Assembly (NCBI RefSeq): GCF_963576615.1
Contig: NC_088708.1
Span: forward strand, 68,654,672-68,718,671
Reading direction: 5' to 3'
Origin: Watersipora subatra
Taxonomy: Eukaryota > Bryozoa > Gymnolaemata > Cheilostomatida > Watersiporidae
DNA: 64,000 bases
The stretch's first letter is position 1; each line of letters opens with the position of its first letter. Position numbers and translations under genes: made by a program. Positions 24,295-39,200 of this stretch are shown here, in pieces. The notes beneath the pieces were generated by a model. It saw nothing but the letters and a program-made list of their open reading frames with translations. It did not search any database and was not told the DNA's origin.

Positions 24295-27200
24295 CTGCAG
24301 AGGTTTTATCTTGTGAGGATATGCTAAGGGAAAATCACAGAAAGAATATAAAATGGTCAACAGACGCAATTGAACATCTAATAGCCCAATGGTCACACAC
24401 AATTTATGCCGGAAATAAGCCCGTCTTCACTAAAAACATACAGTGGCAAAGTTTCTAACTGATATGCAGAGCATACGATGTATATGACCAAACCCTTACC
24501 CATACATGTATATCTCTGATAATAATGGTAGCATCTAAAGTACTTTGATACTCTGTAAACAGCCACCAGTAAAAGGCTTTATATATGCAGCAATATCTCA
24601 CTATTATTTAATCAGGACCTGCCACATATGCTATTGATAGAAACAACTAAATTTAAAAAAAAAATTTTCCATTTATGTAAAATACCAGAAATGGCCATAA
24701 CAGAATTGCAGCATTGTTCTTAAAGTTGAAACCTACTCAAGACAAAAGCCGTGGCACTGCAAGTTCATGATATCGACACCCCTGGCTATAAATAAACAGA
24801 GTACATTAACTTATGGGCTAAATACTTGAATAAATACGTGTTTAATAATATTGTTCAAATAAATGAGTGCTTATAAATGTAATTACCAAATTAATCAAAG
24901 CGTAGCGACAAAGGAAAGTACCCAACCAAGCTTGCAATTTTTCGCAGCAAGTTTGTTTGACCATTTTTGACTATTTTTTATTTTGTTCAAGTGTTGATCA
25001 CTGCCACATGTCTATTTCACTCTATTTTCACTTCATCTGAGCTTAGACAGTCAGACCTGTTTCAAAGCTGAAAATGACTCTGACTGATAATGATGACCTC
25101 ATAGGTTCTTTTTGGCTGGTCAGTTGGAGCTTCACCATCGTTTAACCATAACATGAATTCATTGTTGAATTCTAGCAGACAACCAAAGCCGGGAGTAGCC
25201 GTAAATACCAACTGAGACTCTATAAAGATCTGCCATCCCTTTGTCTTCTCTAGACATTAATTTTGTGGAATTTTGTGGTATTCGATTCAGTCATGAATCT
25301 ATTTTCAAATCATTAAATGAAATGGAGTGTTGCAGGTCTTACCCATATTCATTCCTCTGTACATGATTTCCACCGGCGATGCCAAAGAGCTGTTACCTGC
25401 AGCTAACGTCAAAGATTTCTTGTTGTTAGGTTTCTGCAAGGAATAGGAAGTAGGCAATGAAGTAAACAAGGATTGGTTGAGCATGCTATTTCCTGTATAT
25501 AGTTGCCACTGCTTATGATAAAATCAGCAGTGACTCAGTGCGGGTAAAACAAGGGAGCTAGCAGCAGCACACATACTACACTATAGGTTAGTCCTCCAGG
25601 CTCATAGCAATCATCTACAGCTTGTGAATGGTTGTTACGCTCTTACGGTTTCACATTCACCAGATATCAACTCCCTACACCAGCCCTGCTCTAACCATTG
25701 GAAATAAACGGTTAATCAATAGTTCAACATAACTGGGAAAATTAACACTGCAATGGGCTCAAAGATGTTGTTTCTCAAACAGAATTGTATGGTCTCTGAG
25801 ACCGTAATGTATAGTCTCTGAGACAGCAATGTATTGTCTCTGAGCCAGCAATGTATTGTCTCTGAGACAGCAATGTATGGTCTCTGAGACAGCAATGTAT
25901 GGTCTCTGAGCCAGCAATGTATGGTCTCTGAGACAGCAATGTATTGTCTCTGAGACAGCAATGTATGGTCTCTGAGACAGCAATGTATAGTCTCTGATAC
26001 AGCAATGTATTGTCTCTGAGCCAGCAATGTATGGTCTCTGAGACAGCAATGTATTGTCTCTGAGACAGCAATGTATGGTCTCTGTGACAGCAATGTATAG
26101 TCTCTGATACAGCAATGTATTGTCTCTGAGCCAGCAATGTATGGTCTCTGAGACAGCAATGTATTGTCTCTGAGACAGCAATGTATTGTCTCTGAGACAT
26201 CAATGTATGGTCTCTGAGACAGCAATGTATAGTCTCTGAGACCGTACTGAGACAGTAATGTATAGTCTCACGTTGAATAAGCATGTTGATGCTTGTTCAG
26301 GATGTTTTTTACTGCTCCATCACATTGGCTAATTTTGTTGTCAAGGAGCCACTTTTTCACCCGAGGCTACTAAAAACTATGAGCCTGCCATAGCGATAAT
26401 TATTTTTGGGAGTCATAAAATAGAACATGAAAGTTAAAAACAGACTTGAACAGGTTATTCATTGGCTAATTATACACCACTAGCGCTAGTATAAATGGAA
26501 AATAAGAAGTGAGGATAAAAGAAAACATAAACTTGCCCGATTGTCCTAGATTGTCACTCACTAAACATCGATGTCTGACAGAGAAACGTGAAACCACAGT
26601 TTCACAATAGAGTTATTTGCTCATGGTATACAAAACATGATTGGGTGAGATGGACTACCTAAACAAAAATTTCCTAAAAAATCTGTTGCTGAAAGTCTTC
26701 AAGTGCCGTGGGGTTTGTGCTTTCTGAAGATAAGCGAGGAAGACAAACGCAGAGTTTTTATAAGAGTTTTAAACAAAGCCTCTTTACAACAATTGGTAGG
26801 AACAAAACAGATTGGCCATGCTCCCATCCAAATGTTCGAGTCAATTGAGGCAGCTTGTTATCACATGTTAACTCAAACAAGTTTTCATTGCTGCCTTAAC
26901 GACCTTAAATTACTACCTCAAAGATGAACTAACACAAAATTTTAGATTTTTTCAGAATGTATCGGGTCCTGCTCGGCCATTTGCGGTTGTTTTTGATGTT
27001 TGAGGTGATCTAACTGCCAGGATGTTTCAAGATTAAAATGACAAAACTTGATTGCGGCTAAAACACTCGGAAGAAAAATACATTTGAATTGATGTCACTA
27101 CTTGCTATCCTTGCTATAGTTGATATCCTTGCTATAGTTGCTATCCTTGCTATAGTTGATATCCTTGCTATAGTTGATATCCTTGCTATAGTTGATATCC

Positions 27201-30200
27201 TTGCTATAGTTGATATCCTTGCTATAGTTGATATCCTTGCTATAGTTGATATCGGCTAAAGCGTTCAAGTAGCAGCATTACGTGTCTCTATTCAGTTGGT
27301 CTCTTTGTAACTGTAGACGTCACAATCGCAGTTTACCCTAATCGACACTATTAACCGCGATCAAGTTTTGTCAAGCTTAATCTTGAAACATCCTGGCAGT
27401 CAGATTACCGCAAATATCAAAAATGTTTTCCTCGCAAATACCGTACTTTTCGAACTATATACCGCACCCCTATATAAGCCGCATCTGCTTTATTTTTTAA
27501 AAGACGATAATAAAACAAAACATGCCGCACCTTTGTATAGGCCGCAAAACTCAGGACGTTGCTTTTTAACACGGCAGCAACTTTGCTGTTTAAAACGGAA
27601 CAGTGCCTAACAGCACTGTTTCGTATTAACCGACGCTTTTTAACCTAGTGCCTAACGGAACAGTACTGTTATGCATTGTTTCGTATTTTCTTTCACCGCT
27701 AGAGGTACACTAACCGGAGATTCTGGTTAATGCGCCCTAGCGATCAAAGAAAAAGCCACAGAGTAGCCGCACCCTTACGTACGCTGCATGGCTCAAATCA
27801 TCAAAAAAAAAGTAGCGGCTAATAGTCCGAAAAGTACGGAAATAGAAAAATACCTTCAGATGAAACCTACTGAAATTTTGTTTGAGCTCATCTTTAAAGA
27901 CCATACAATGCTGTCTCAAAATGAGAACAGCATTCAACCTGTTTACCAGGATTAAAATACAACAGTCAAACTTCAATATAGACATGACTCGATCAATGTC
28001 CGGCGCTGCACCAGTAATAAAAAGTTTTTCTACAGAAAATTTACATTTAAACAACATATTCAACATTTACCATTCTAACTTTTAAATGAAGGTGTATGTT
28101 TATTTCTGTGTACTGTGCTATTTCTGTTTACTGTGTTTATTTCTGTGTAATTCATACTATACCGGCTGCAGTACCTCTACAGCCCTATACTGATTGCAAT
28201 AGTCTTGTTGGTTATGTGTGAGTTTTTCTTCACCTATGGGCATGCATTTTTCTTCTGGTAAGGCTTCACGGATTTTTCTTCATGTATGGCTTTACGCATA
28301 TCGCTAGCTGCAGTGTTCAACATGAAGCCATGAAAGGCCGGCATGTATTCCAAGTACGGGCTAAATTTATTCCATGGTACAGCCAGTTGGACAATGTAGT
28401 GTGTTGGATAAATGGATGTCCACAGAACTGGAGGTTGTGAGTTTAAATCCAGTTCGCAGCGGATATGTCGTTCTTAAAACTTTGTCGCTATAGTTGGACA
28501 GACGGATGTACAGAGGTACAGACGGACAAACATTGAGATTTATATATATACTATATATAGGATTAACATTTGCATGTATATATATATATTTTTCAAAGTC
28601 CGTCTGTGGATCAGTCTGTTGGTTTTCTGGCTATTGCTATTATTAGAACAGCTGAGCTGGACAACAATGCAGACTCAAAGTCATGGCTTACCGTCATTAG
28701 AAGCCTAACCTTATTAACTAGCTTTGTGGAATTTTCTATTGGCAATATGCCAGGCTACTAGCTTGAAAGGTACAGTTGTTTGACAAAGTTTTAAAACCTT
28801 TACAGTTGTTTTTATTTTTTTCATGATATGTAGTTTGAAAGTTAGAATGGCAAATGTTGTTATATATTAAATACAAATCAATTATCTGTCCAAATATTCT
28901 TCTATTACACGGGCAACGTCAGGTGGTACAGCTATTATATATATATATACATATATATATGTTAATCCTTGTTGGTATTTTCTTCATATTTCTATTCATA
29001 TTTTTGTTTATTATAAAATACATTTTATTTGGTTCAATTTATTAGACAGCCCAATGAACAATGAAAAATAATTCAATTATGTATAGCCATAAAACAAATT
29101 AATTGTATTAAACTATGTGCAAAACAAACATGAAAACCTACACTATTTGTAAACAACTAAATTAATAGAGTAATAATCAGTAGAGTGAGTTTTTAATATC
29201 GCTTTATCTTCGATTTTAATATAAAGTTACAGACTGTCAACCCATTTCAACTTAACGTTTTATGAACAGATTGCATACAACATCTAACAATTATTTTAAA
29301 AATACAATTTTTAGCTGCTTTAACAATCTTCCACCTAATATCCATTATTTTAGCAAAGAAAGGCATTTTAAACACTGTATGTCAAACAATTTATTTGATT
29401 TTCTCGGTTAACTGTTGCCCTATTTTTCTTTACTTTGTTTTATTATTGTTGTATGGCATAAATTTAAAAATATTTCTATTTAAAATGAAATTATTGCCAA
29501 TAAAGTAATATATACATGTATATGTATATATATATTTACGTGAACGCAAGTCTGAGTTCAGCAATGCATAGGTTCGGTGAGAGAGCATCTGATAGAATTA
29601 CACTTTGTAACCTACTTTAATTTACATTAGATATAGGCTACATTTAATTAATTTGATTTAAATATTCTCTACTATTATGACATCTTATTTATAATTGTTA
29701 TTAGTTTTTCACCTTCATTTATAAAACCCTGTAATGTTTCATTCGCTTATGTCAACACGATATTTGCTCAAGCTTAACGTCATTTGTCGAAAAATGCATA
29801 CCGTGATTATAAGTCAGGGTTTGACATTTTGCTTCATCTGGATACACTATGAATTATTATCTATGAATTACCCTGACCAATAATCTATAAATTTTAATAG
29901 AATATTATAAAAAAGGCCAATGTAAGACTAGTATTTAGATCGGGTTTGAAGATAATAAATACAACTTAAAACTGACTGCCTTCCTAGCACCTAGCATAGC
30001 TTATTGTGAATATGTAGCCTGTACTATGTACTTCAACTAGATTAAAACATGCTCAAGTATTTCCATGTCCAAACATTAAAACAAATAACTTATCATTTCT
30101 CAACACCGACAATACCATAATTACAATTGAATATGGACAATAAAAAGTTTATATTTACAGTTCTCAAAATTTGATTGACAAGGCAATAGTTTTAAATGAT

Positions 30201-33200
30201 ATTTGACTTTACCCAATACAGCAATCCCTCATTTGTCAAAGATAATCAGCCCCTTGAAAAGTAAAAATCCACGAAATGGAAACTGATGAACTTATATCTG
30301 AAAAAGTCACTTTCTAATTAATCGTAAGCGTTTTTCAAGATCATTAGACAATTTTGAGGATTCAAGGCTATTAGGAGTCATGATGAAGGTTTTCCCAAGC
30401 ATTTTTACACTTCCCAAAACATAACAGAAAAATGGTGAACCATGATGATTGCTATCACAATGATGCTTGCGGAGAGACCTCTTTGGGTCAAGTATGAGAG
30501 AGATACACAGATTTTATGTATTTTTGTTTTGTTATTTTTGATTTTTACCTATTTTCTTTGATTTTTGATGTATTTTTCACACCTCGATGTACTGAAGCCG
30601 TGAAAGCTGAACAGCCAAGTTGCTAGGGACTACTGTAATAAACAGAAAAACTAGTGAATATTTGTAAAAGCTGCCTTCCATTAATGTATTCAGAGTTGAG
30701 GAAATTAAAAACTTATGTTGCAAAAAGACAAGGTGTGAAGGTACCCAGCAAGAATATTTAACACTACTGTCACCTGAGAACAAAGACAACAGAAAATTGA
30801 AAATGCAAGCGGAGAATGTTGGAATTTAACAGGGATCATCTCGCAAGGAAGTAGCACCTACCATTAAAGTTGCCTAAAATCATAGAGTACGCATATAAAC
30901 ATGAATCAAGTTTAATTTAGTTTATGCATTTCACTAATACATGTACTGCATAGAATATAGTAGGCGCTCCTTTCCCATTTCTGTGAGCGAATTCTAGTGT
31001 GTGCCTTCAGAAGAATGTAAACATGCATAGGAGTTGTGCTATCCAAATGAAGCCTTGATAAAAGACGATTCTCACTGAAAACAGGGAGTTGTGACCTCTC
31101 TACATCACATCGCACCTGTGTTTGATTTCATGATAGCAATGCAGATAGATCTGAAGATGAATGCAGGATACAGTGTGAATAATCCAGTATTTACATGGTT
31201 ACTACTATTAATAGACTGGTAGTCTATTTTGGTAAAATCTGTTTAGAAAGTATATGCATTTATACGGATGAAAATATTGGAGTGCTCTGATGACAATGCT
31301 CGAAATGAGCTTATAGTGAACTGATAGTGAGCTTATAGTGAGCTTATAGTGAGCCTATAGTGAGCTTATAGTGAGCTGATAGTGAGCCTATAGTGAACTG
31401 ATAGTGAACTGATAGTGAGCTTATAGTGAACTGATAGTGAGCTGATAGTGAGCTCATAGTGAACTGATAGTGAGCTCATAGTGAGCTCATAGTGAACTGA
31501 TAGTGAGCTTATAGTGAACTGATAGTGAGCTGATAGTGAGCTCATAGTGAACTGATAGTGAGCTGATAGTGAGCTCATAGTGAACTGATAGTGAGCTTAT
31601 AGTGAACTGATAGTGAGCTCATAGTGAGCTGATAGTGAGCTGATAGTGAACTGATATTGAGCTTATAGTGAGCTCATAGTAAACTTATAGTGAGAAGAGA
31701 GTGAGCTTATAGTGAGCTTATAGTGAGCTTATAACTACCAATCTAACTAACAGACTAACTAACTAGCCTTTGATAGGTATATAAAATCAAGCTGTTCCCA
31801 ACCATTCTGAACAGGTTGACCTTTGTTTAACAAAACTATACATATTTGGTAAAATTACTATATATGCATCCCCAACAATTAGGAAGGAACATGAGGTTTT
31901 GTGAGAAAAAGAAAAAATAAATATTAGCTTACTAAAGATGAAAGCTTGAAAAGACCTTGTTTGGAGTTTAGCAAGGTGCTAGGCTTCGGGATAGAAAACT
32001 GGTTCCCACTGTTAGTGCTCTCTTGGGTGTCTGTAACAAAAATCAGCAATAGCAAATTGTGTCCATATCAGTGACGGTTTGCGAGCTTTGGCTATACTGT
32101 ACAGTTGCATTTATGTACCCATCACTTAAATAAACTGTATCCCAAAATGAAGCATTTGGCGCAACCATAAATAATTTGGAAGAGCAGACCAGCAGCAAGA
32201 GGTGTTTGGGATACGTATGTCATTAAATTCTTTTTAGAAGATAAAAATGGATGAGAAGACAAATGAGCAAAGTAAAATGCAACAAAAATTTGTTGCTTAC
32301 TCTAATGCACTAAACTCTGATTATGACTACATATAACGATGAAACGGACAATATTTGTATTGCGTACAAGCAGCATCACTTACATTCAACTAAGCTATAG
32401 CTGTCTGCATCATCTGAAATGAATGCATCTCCAGTTTTCTCTGGAAGAGGTGGCGGTTCTGCCAACGAGTATTCACTGGGCTCTAAATAAAGTATGATAA
32501 AGTCCACAATCTAAATTACAGAAAGTATGATGTAGTTTACAGTCTAAATTTCATAGAGTATGATGTAGTCCACAGTCTAAATTACATAAAGTATGATATA
32601 GCCCAGTTTAAACTACATAAAGTATTATATAGCCCACAGTCTAAATTACATAGAGTATGATGTAGCCCACAGTCTAAATTACATAGAGTATGATGTAGCC
32701 CACAGTCTAAATTACATAGAGTATGATGTAGCCCACAGTCTAAATAATATAGAGTATGATATAGCCCACAGTCTAAATTAAATAGAGTATGGTATAGCCC
32801 ACAGTCTAAATTACATAGAGTATGATGTAGCCCACAGTCTAAATTACATAGAATATGATGTAACCCACAGTCTAAATAACATAAAGTATGATGTAGTCCA
32901 CAGTCTAAATTACATAGAGTATGATGTAGCCTACAGTCTAAATAACCAGCAATGAACAATATATGAGGAGGCTAAATACAGAATATACCCGTTTATAGAC
33001 GGCACCCGATTGTCTATAAAAAGCTAAAAAAATGGAATGATTTCCATAAAATAATGTTCAAGATGCAGCAGAACTTCAAGCATGAAAAAGCTGCATGTTC
33101 ACAATTTCATTTGTGTCCTTTTGCATCTATCAGATAATATAAGTCACAAAAACTCTTATCATTCGTTACTCAAAATCAAAGACAGACGAAGATGAGTTTT

Positions 33201-36200
33201 AGATGCAGAATTTTCTTCAGTAGAAATTCAGCATAGATTTGTTTAATCAATTATATAAATATAATTGAAAATATAAATATATGAGACCATGACTTAGGCC
33301 CAACCTGAGTTCAGAGAGCCTGAGTCAATCACGGGAGAATGGCTCACAGGAAGGGCACTTTGCTTTTGTAATTGCTTTCGATTGCGACAAAATTTACGGT
33401 CTCCAATATCGGCATACGAATATTCTTCCTCGGCTTTTGCAGCTACCCGCGTGTCACTTCCTTTACACCCTGCAAATGATTTACAATGAGATTTAAGAGT
33501 ACTAAAGCAGTAGCTAGTAGTTACCTACCAAACAGTCGATCAATTCTACTTACCACTTACAAGAACGATTTCATATAAGCCAGAAATTACAAAAGTATGT
33601 ATCTACGTTTACCCTGGCTATCGGCTGTGTTGTGGCTTATCTCCTCCGCTAATTGATATTCAGTTTGACCTACAGTTTTACCAGTCGCAATTTCTCCTGC
33701 TAGACAATATTGGTTTAACGCATTGTTTGTTTCCTTGCTGCCTTTATCATCCGCTGCCGCATTCGCTGATGGAATCTCTCCAGCTAAACTGTATTGGGTA
33801 AGTACTGGTGTTGGAACTGAATTTGATGTTTGATTTGTGCTGTCCCCTAAAAGATCTATCTCTGTATACTGGTGAGAATACTTAGGTCGAACACGCTTAA
33901 CCGGTGACATTGGCTGACAGTCCTTAGGTTGTACAACTGTAGACTTATTGGGTGTGATAGGCTCAGGAAGAAACTGGCTGTTCGCTGTGTGAGATTTATC
34001 TAAACTTTGAGAACCTGGAAGAGGTGGCTTAACTTTTGGCCTATCTGAACGTGGCTGAATTGGAGGCTTTGTTGGAGAGAGAGTTTCTGAAGCGCCTTCT
34101 GAAAATGCATCACCACCTTTCACTGAGATAGTCGCTGATATAGTCCCGTTTTTGGGAGGTGTCGTCACTGAAGCATATGTCAAGTTGACGAGGCCTTCAC
34201 CAGTTGTACTGACACATTCTACCATATTGCTCTGAATGTCATTTTTTGTTGACTTTGTCAATGTTGCCAACTTTGGACGAGTCGGTTTTTTAGGAGGTGT
34301 AGCTTTCCTGGCTGTGTTTAGGATCTCTGGAGCCTCAGAACCTGTCGAGTCTACTCCAGCTCTATTATCTTGAGAGAGAGAGCTGAGACAGTCATGAGCA
34401 ATGGCCGAACTTTCTCTAAGAGACTAAAATTGAAGCAAAAACAGTGCCATGTAATCGACATGCCTATGTCAGAAAATTCTTTGACCATAGCCGCACTACT
34501 GAAAAGCTGGTCGAAAAAAGGAAATGTAGGTATATGTCAATAATTGGACGAATACTAATAGAGACAATACCCACCCTATGCATCGGTATAAAGGTCATTA
34601 TTTACTTCACACACTGCTTTGTAAGCTATTCTCCAACCCAGATTATGTAGGTCATTATAAACTCTGCACTGCTATTTAGGTCACTATAGACTCTATGCAC
34701 TGCAACTCTATGCACTGCTATGTAGGTCATTATAAACTCTATGCACTGCTATGTAGGTCAATACAAACTCTATGCATTGCTACGTACGTCATCATTCACC
34801 CTACGCAGTGCTTAACAATGCTATGTAGGTCGGTGTCTTCTCTATGCACTGCCATTTATGTTATTGTTCACTTTATACTCTGCCATGTAGGTCATTATCA
34901 GCTCTCTGCTATACTATCTAGACTATTATCAGCTCTCTGCTCTGTAGACTATTATCAACTATATATATATACCGCTTCATCAAGAATAACATAAATTAAA
35001 CATAAAAGCTTGCATATAACAAACGAGCTATTTACAATATTCACTGAATTGCATTAAAATGAGATTGAATGAAAGATCTCACCTTTTGGGTACGCTGTTT
35101 GCTGAAGTTGCTTGTGGAATGCTCAAAGTTTTCATATAAATGGTTTGAATGCGTGTGGAGCTTCTGCTGGAAGAGTTCCATTATAGCTTGATAGACTGTC
35201 TTATACTGCTCCTACATGAAACAGGAACCTAGGCTATACAATTACAACTTGATAGTAAGACAAAAACTGCTCCTACATGAAACAGGAGCCCAGGCTATAC
35301 AATTACAACTTGATAGACCGTCTTACGCTGCTCCTAAATAAAACAGGAATCCAAGCTATACAATTGCAACTTGATGGACAGTCACGATAAGAGGTCTGAG
35401 GCTACACAATCTAAGTTTTGATAATTTTAAGCTAGGTAGTCCAAAAACCTTACATATCACCTAACACGTATCACCCTATATGTAAAGCAATCACTTGAAA
35501 GTTTCCCTATGACAAAAAATTAATATGACTGAGATGCATGTTGTAATCTTTTGGATCAATAATACACCTGAACGTGTGGTGTTTGTATGTATGTATGTAT
35601 GTATGTATGTATGTATGTATGTATGTATGTATGTATGTATGTATGTATGTACAATTGATGTTCTAATCTAAATAGGATTGACTTTATAAGTTACATTAGA
35701 GCAGACACTCTTATGGTAACAACAACTATATCACTGCGCAGGTGACTGGCTCTTGCATATATGGGGTCGTGTATGAAACAGTATTATGATACAGATACAA
35801 GTAACAGTGGGTTTATGTTACTAGAGCTAATGGCAGCTAATAACTACTCACAGGGGTTTGTATAAGAGACTGCCTTTGTCTCCTCATTTCAAGTAAAATG
35901 TCAAAGACGCTCAGCTTCTCTGTGATTCTGCCCTCTTTAAGCAAATTCTTCACAAAGTCAATTGCCAATAGTGTACCTGTCCGGCCACAGCCAGCACTGC
36001 AAGTGCGAAAAACATGCGAATAACAGATGTCGATGGTTTTTGTATCCCATCTTTCACCAACTGAGCTTATTGTTATGACCCACTTCCTGCGGGAGTATAA
36101 TTTACAACTTCTGCAACTCTGCTAAAATAGAATACGTATTTCTTTAAAGGTTGACTTGCAACAAAATTCACATTACCGGTATTTGATATGAAAAGATTCA

Positions 36201-39200
36201 CCATGTCTTACTCTGTTGTGTTGTAGGTGCAAAATATGTGGAAAGGTGATTACAAGCTCTTAAAAGCTCAAAAGCGAACAGAAAATCGCAGCCACACGAG
36301 ACCGCCGTAGTTTGGATTAACTTTCCGAAACGGCTCAAATGTGATGTAGTTGTGAGAGATGGTTTTTGTTTACACTTTCTTGCAACCTTATTCGTTGAAA
36401 TTTTTTCACAAATATACTTCACGCATTCAATAAAACTATGTCTATTGTTCTTACGCGTCTGTTTTATCGTCATCGTAATGCTGTCACTTTTAGCAGTGAT
36501 ATCTTATAACTTACCGTAAAAATTCGTTTAATTTTTTAGCCTTAGCTTGAAGGAGTACATATCATTGTCTGATAACCATGACGAGCCTGTTGGTCACTTG
36601 TGATAATCGAAAAGTGCTGCAGAAATTATTTGCGAAGTATTGGGTCACATGATCAGATTACGACTTGCCGATTAAACCAGGCCGAAACAAAACTGTAAAG
36701 TAGCGAGCATCTATATTTGATACGGGGTCTTCGATAAAACCCGAAGTGTTTGTCATAAACTAGTACTACGATAAGTTTTATATTGAGCTTTGTATTGGCC
36801 TTTCAATTCATGTGAGAACATACGTGACAAGACGATAACCAAATTTCGTGGTTACGTCATAGAAATAAAGAGATTCCAATCTACGGCGGCTTTTCGTTTT
36901 TGAGCTTTTAAGAGCTTGTAATCACATTTCCACATATTTGGCACTTACAACACAACGGAGTAAGACATGGTGAATCTTTTGATACCAAATAACTGCAATG
37001 TGAATTTTGTTGCAAGTCAACCTTTAAGAAGCATTTTTCGGTACAAATAAATATCATATACGGTAAATACCGCATGAATAAGCTTATAACAAGCATAAGT
37101 GCTTCCAGATGTATTTATAAACCCATAAAATATTGAAAGTGGCACCGCAATCACGTAGTCTGTGAAACTCACCTACAATGCACAACTATGGGAGGCTCAT
37201 CTCCAGGCTGGTATGTTCGGGCACTGCTGAGCATGTCAAGAATAGGAGCCATGTTTTGAGGAATGCCATGGTCAGGCCAAGCTGTATAGTGGTATTGCAT
37301 GATTGTACGCCGGATTCCGTCACACTCGGCTTGCAGTCGCCTCACCAACAACTCCCCATCATCTCTCTTATCCAACGATGACTTTGCACAAATATGACAT
37401 TGCATGACATATTCTATGCATTAGATAGGTAATGGTGGATAGCTAGCATTAGATAGGTAATCTATGGCATTTACTACACGTCATATAAGGTGTAATAGAT
37501 GCCATAGCGATGCCCCTATACAAGTAAATCTGAACAGACACAAAACAAACTCTATGCATGAATATACGTAGCTGATCAACAACTATAACTGTATTATATG
37601 TATTACTAAACTAGCTGTTAACAACTATAACTGTATTATATGTACTACTAAACTAACTGATCAACAACTACAACTGTATTATATGTATTACTAAACTAAC
37701 TGATTAACAACTATAACTGTATTATATGTACTTCTAAACTAGCTGTTAACAACTATAACTGTATTATATGTATTACTAAACTAACTGATCAACGACTATA
37801 ACTGTATTATATGTACTACTAAACTAACTGATCAACAACTATAACTGTATTATATGTACTACTAAACTAACTGATTAACAACTATAACTGTATTATATGT
37901 ATTACTAAACTACATGTAGCTGTTAACAACTATAACTGTACATGTAGCAGCTTCACAATTTCTAAGTTTCTCTCACCAAGATGGAATATAGACATAGAGG
38001 CGATGTATTATAGGTAAGATGTACGACATCTCACCTCAAGATATATGATATCTCACCTAGATCATATTATATATAATAATATCCCATGTTCGTATTATAT
38101 TATCATATATAAGCATGCTAGATGATGCTGTGGCAGGCATGCCTTGTAACAACCCTAAGTATATAATTGTAAAAGCTGAAACACAGGCCAGCAACATGTA
38201 GCATTCTTACTTATTGCTAGAAAGAATACTGTCTGTGTAAACCTATAACTACCGTAAAATCTCTAATTTAACGCCGCCTTTATTTGACCGTCACTTTGAC
38301 ATTATTTGATCTTTATGAGCCCATAATATCAACTAATCAGGAGAAAAGTGTCAACAAAATCGTATCAATAATAAGTCGTTTATATCAATAACAATTAATT
38401 CTCTCGTTGTCCAATTCCAAAGCTTTTCATCTTTTTCGTTAAAACTTTAAAATCAACACCATAGAAATAATCAATGACTGTCTCAGGCTAGTAGTAGTAG
38501 TAGTTCTCCGTTTACATGCAGTCTTTCTACTTCGAAGTAGCCTACATACATAAAAAACCGGCTTCATTTTATGATGGTAAATGAACTTTCAAAGCAACGC
38601 CATAGAAATAATTACTGTCTCAAGTAGTTCCTCGTTTACTGCGGTCCTATTGCTTCGAAGGACATGCATAAAAAAACCGGTTTGCAAGTTTGGACGAAAG
38701 GTTACGTTTACGAGCATACTTTTACGTGTTGCATTGGTGCGACACACAGCGCTTGAAAGTTTTACACCGCCAAAAAATGTTGGACGCTAATATCAACTAT
38801 TTCAGCGATGCAGAAGAAGAATTGAGGCCAAAAGATATTGTGGAAGGTGTTGGACAACTAGTAAATGTTCGTTCTATCGAAAGCACAATCAGAACCCAGC
38901 TATCCGAGCAAACGATGGAAATATTTTTGTTTTAAAAACGTTAATTTTTGTTTCTGCATGTAATGTAAGTATGATTCGTTTATGTCACTTGTTCATGAAT
39001 ATATATTTGTATTATTTGATAGATTATTATTGTGCAGACTTATAAATATGCAGATTTATAGCATGTTATTTAATAGCATACTTGCGGCTATCTTAACACG
39101 GCTCACAATGGATCAATGCTCATAACTCCACTTCTCTTGCACATAAAAAGCTAGTTGTAGCTTTGGCTGCAAACTGTAGCAAACATATCAGTGAATGCAG

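Noticed and set aside
24740-24770. Possible minus exon VPRLLS after CTTGCAG
   Set aside because: Only a few codons before a stop in each useful frame, and the exon chain 14-15 is complete without it.
25716-26284. Three long overlapping minus-strand frames (140-169 aa)
   Set aside because: They are reading frames of a 22-bp tandem repeat without stops. The protein is a 22-residue repeat in every frame and has no start or splice context.
32582-32959. 125-aa minus frame with [10 protein letters not shown] repeats
   Set aside because: Product of the 33-bp intronic minisatellite, not a gene.
37556-37945. Regular repeats that might suggest a CRISPR-like array
   Set aside because: Direct tandem units without unique spacers in eukaryotic DNA: a minisatellite.
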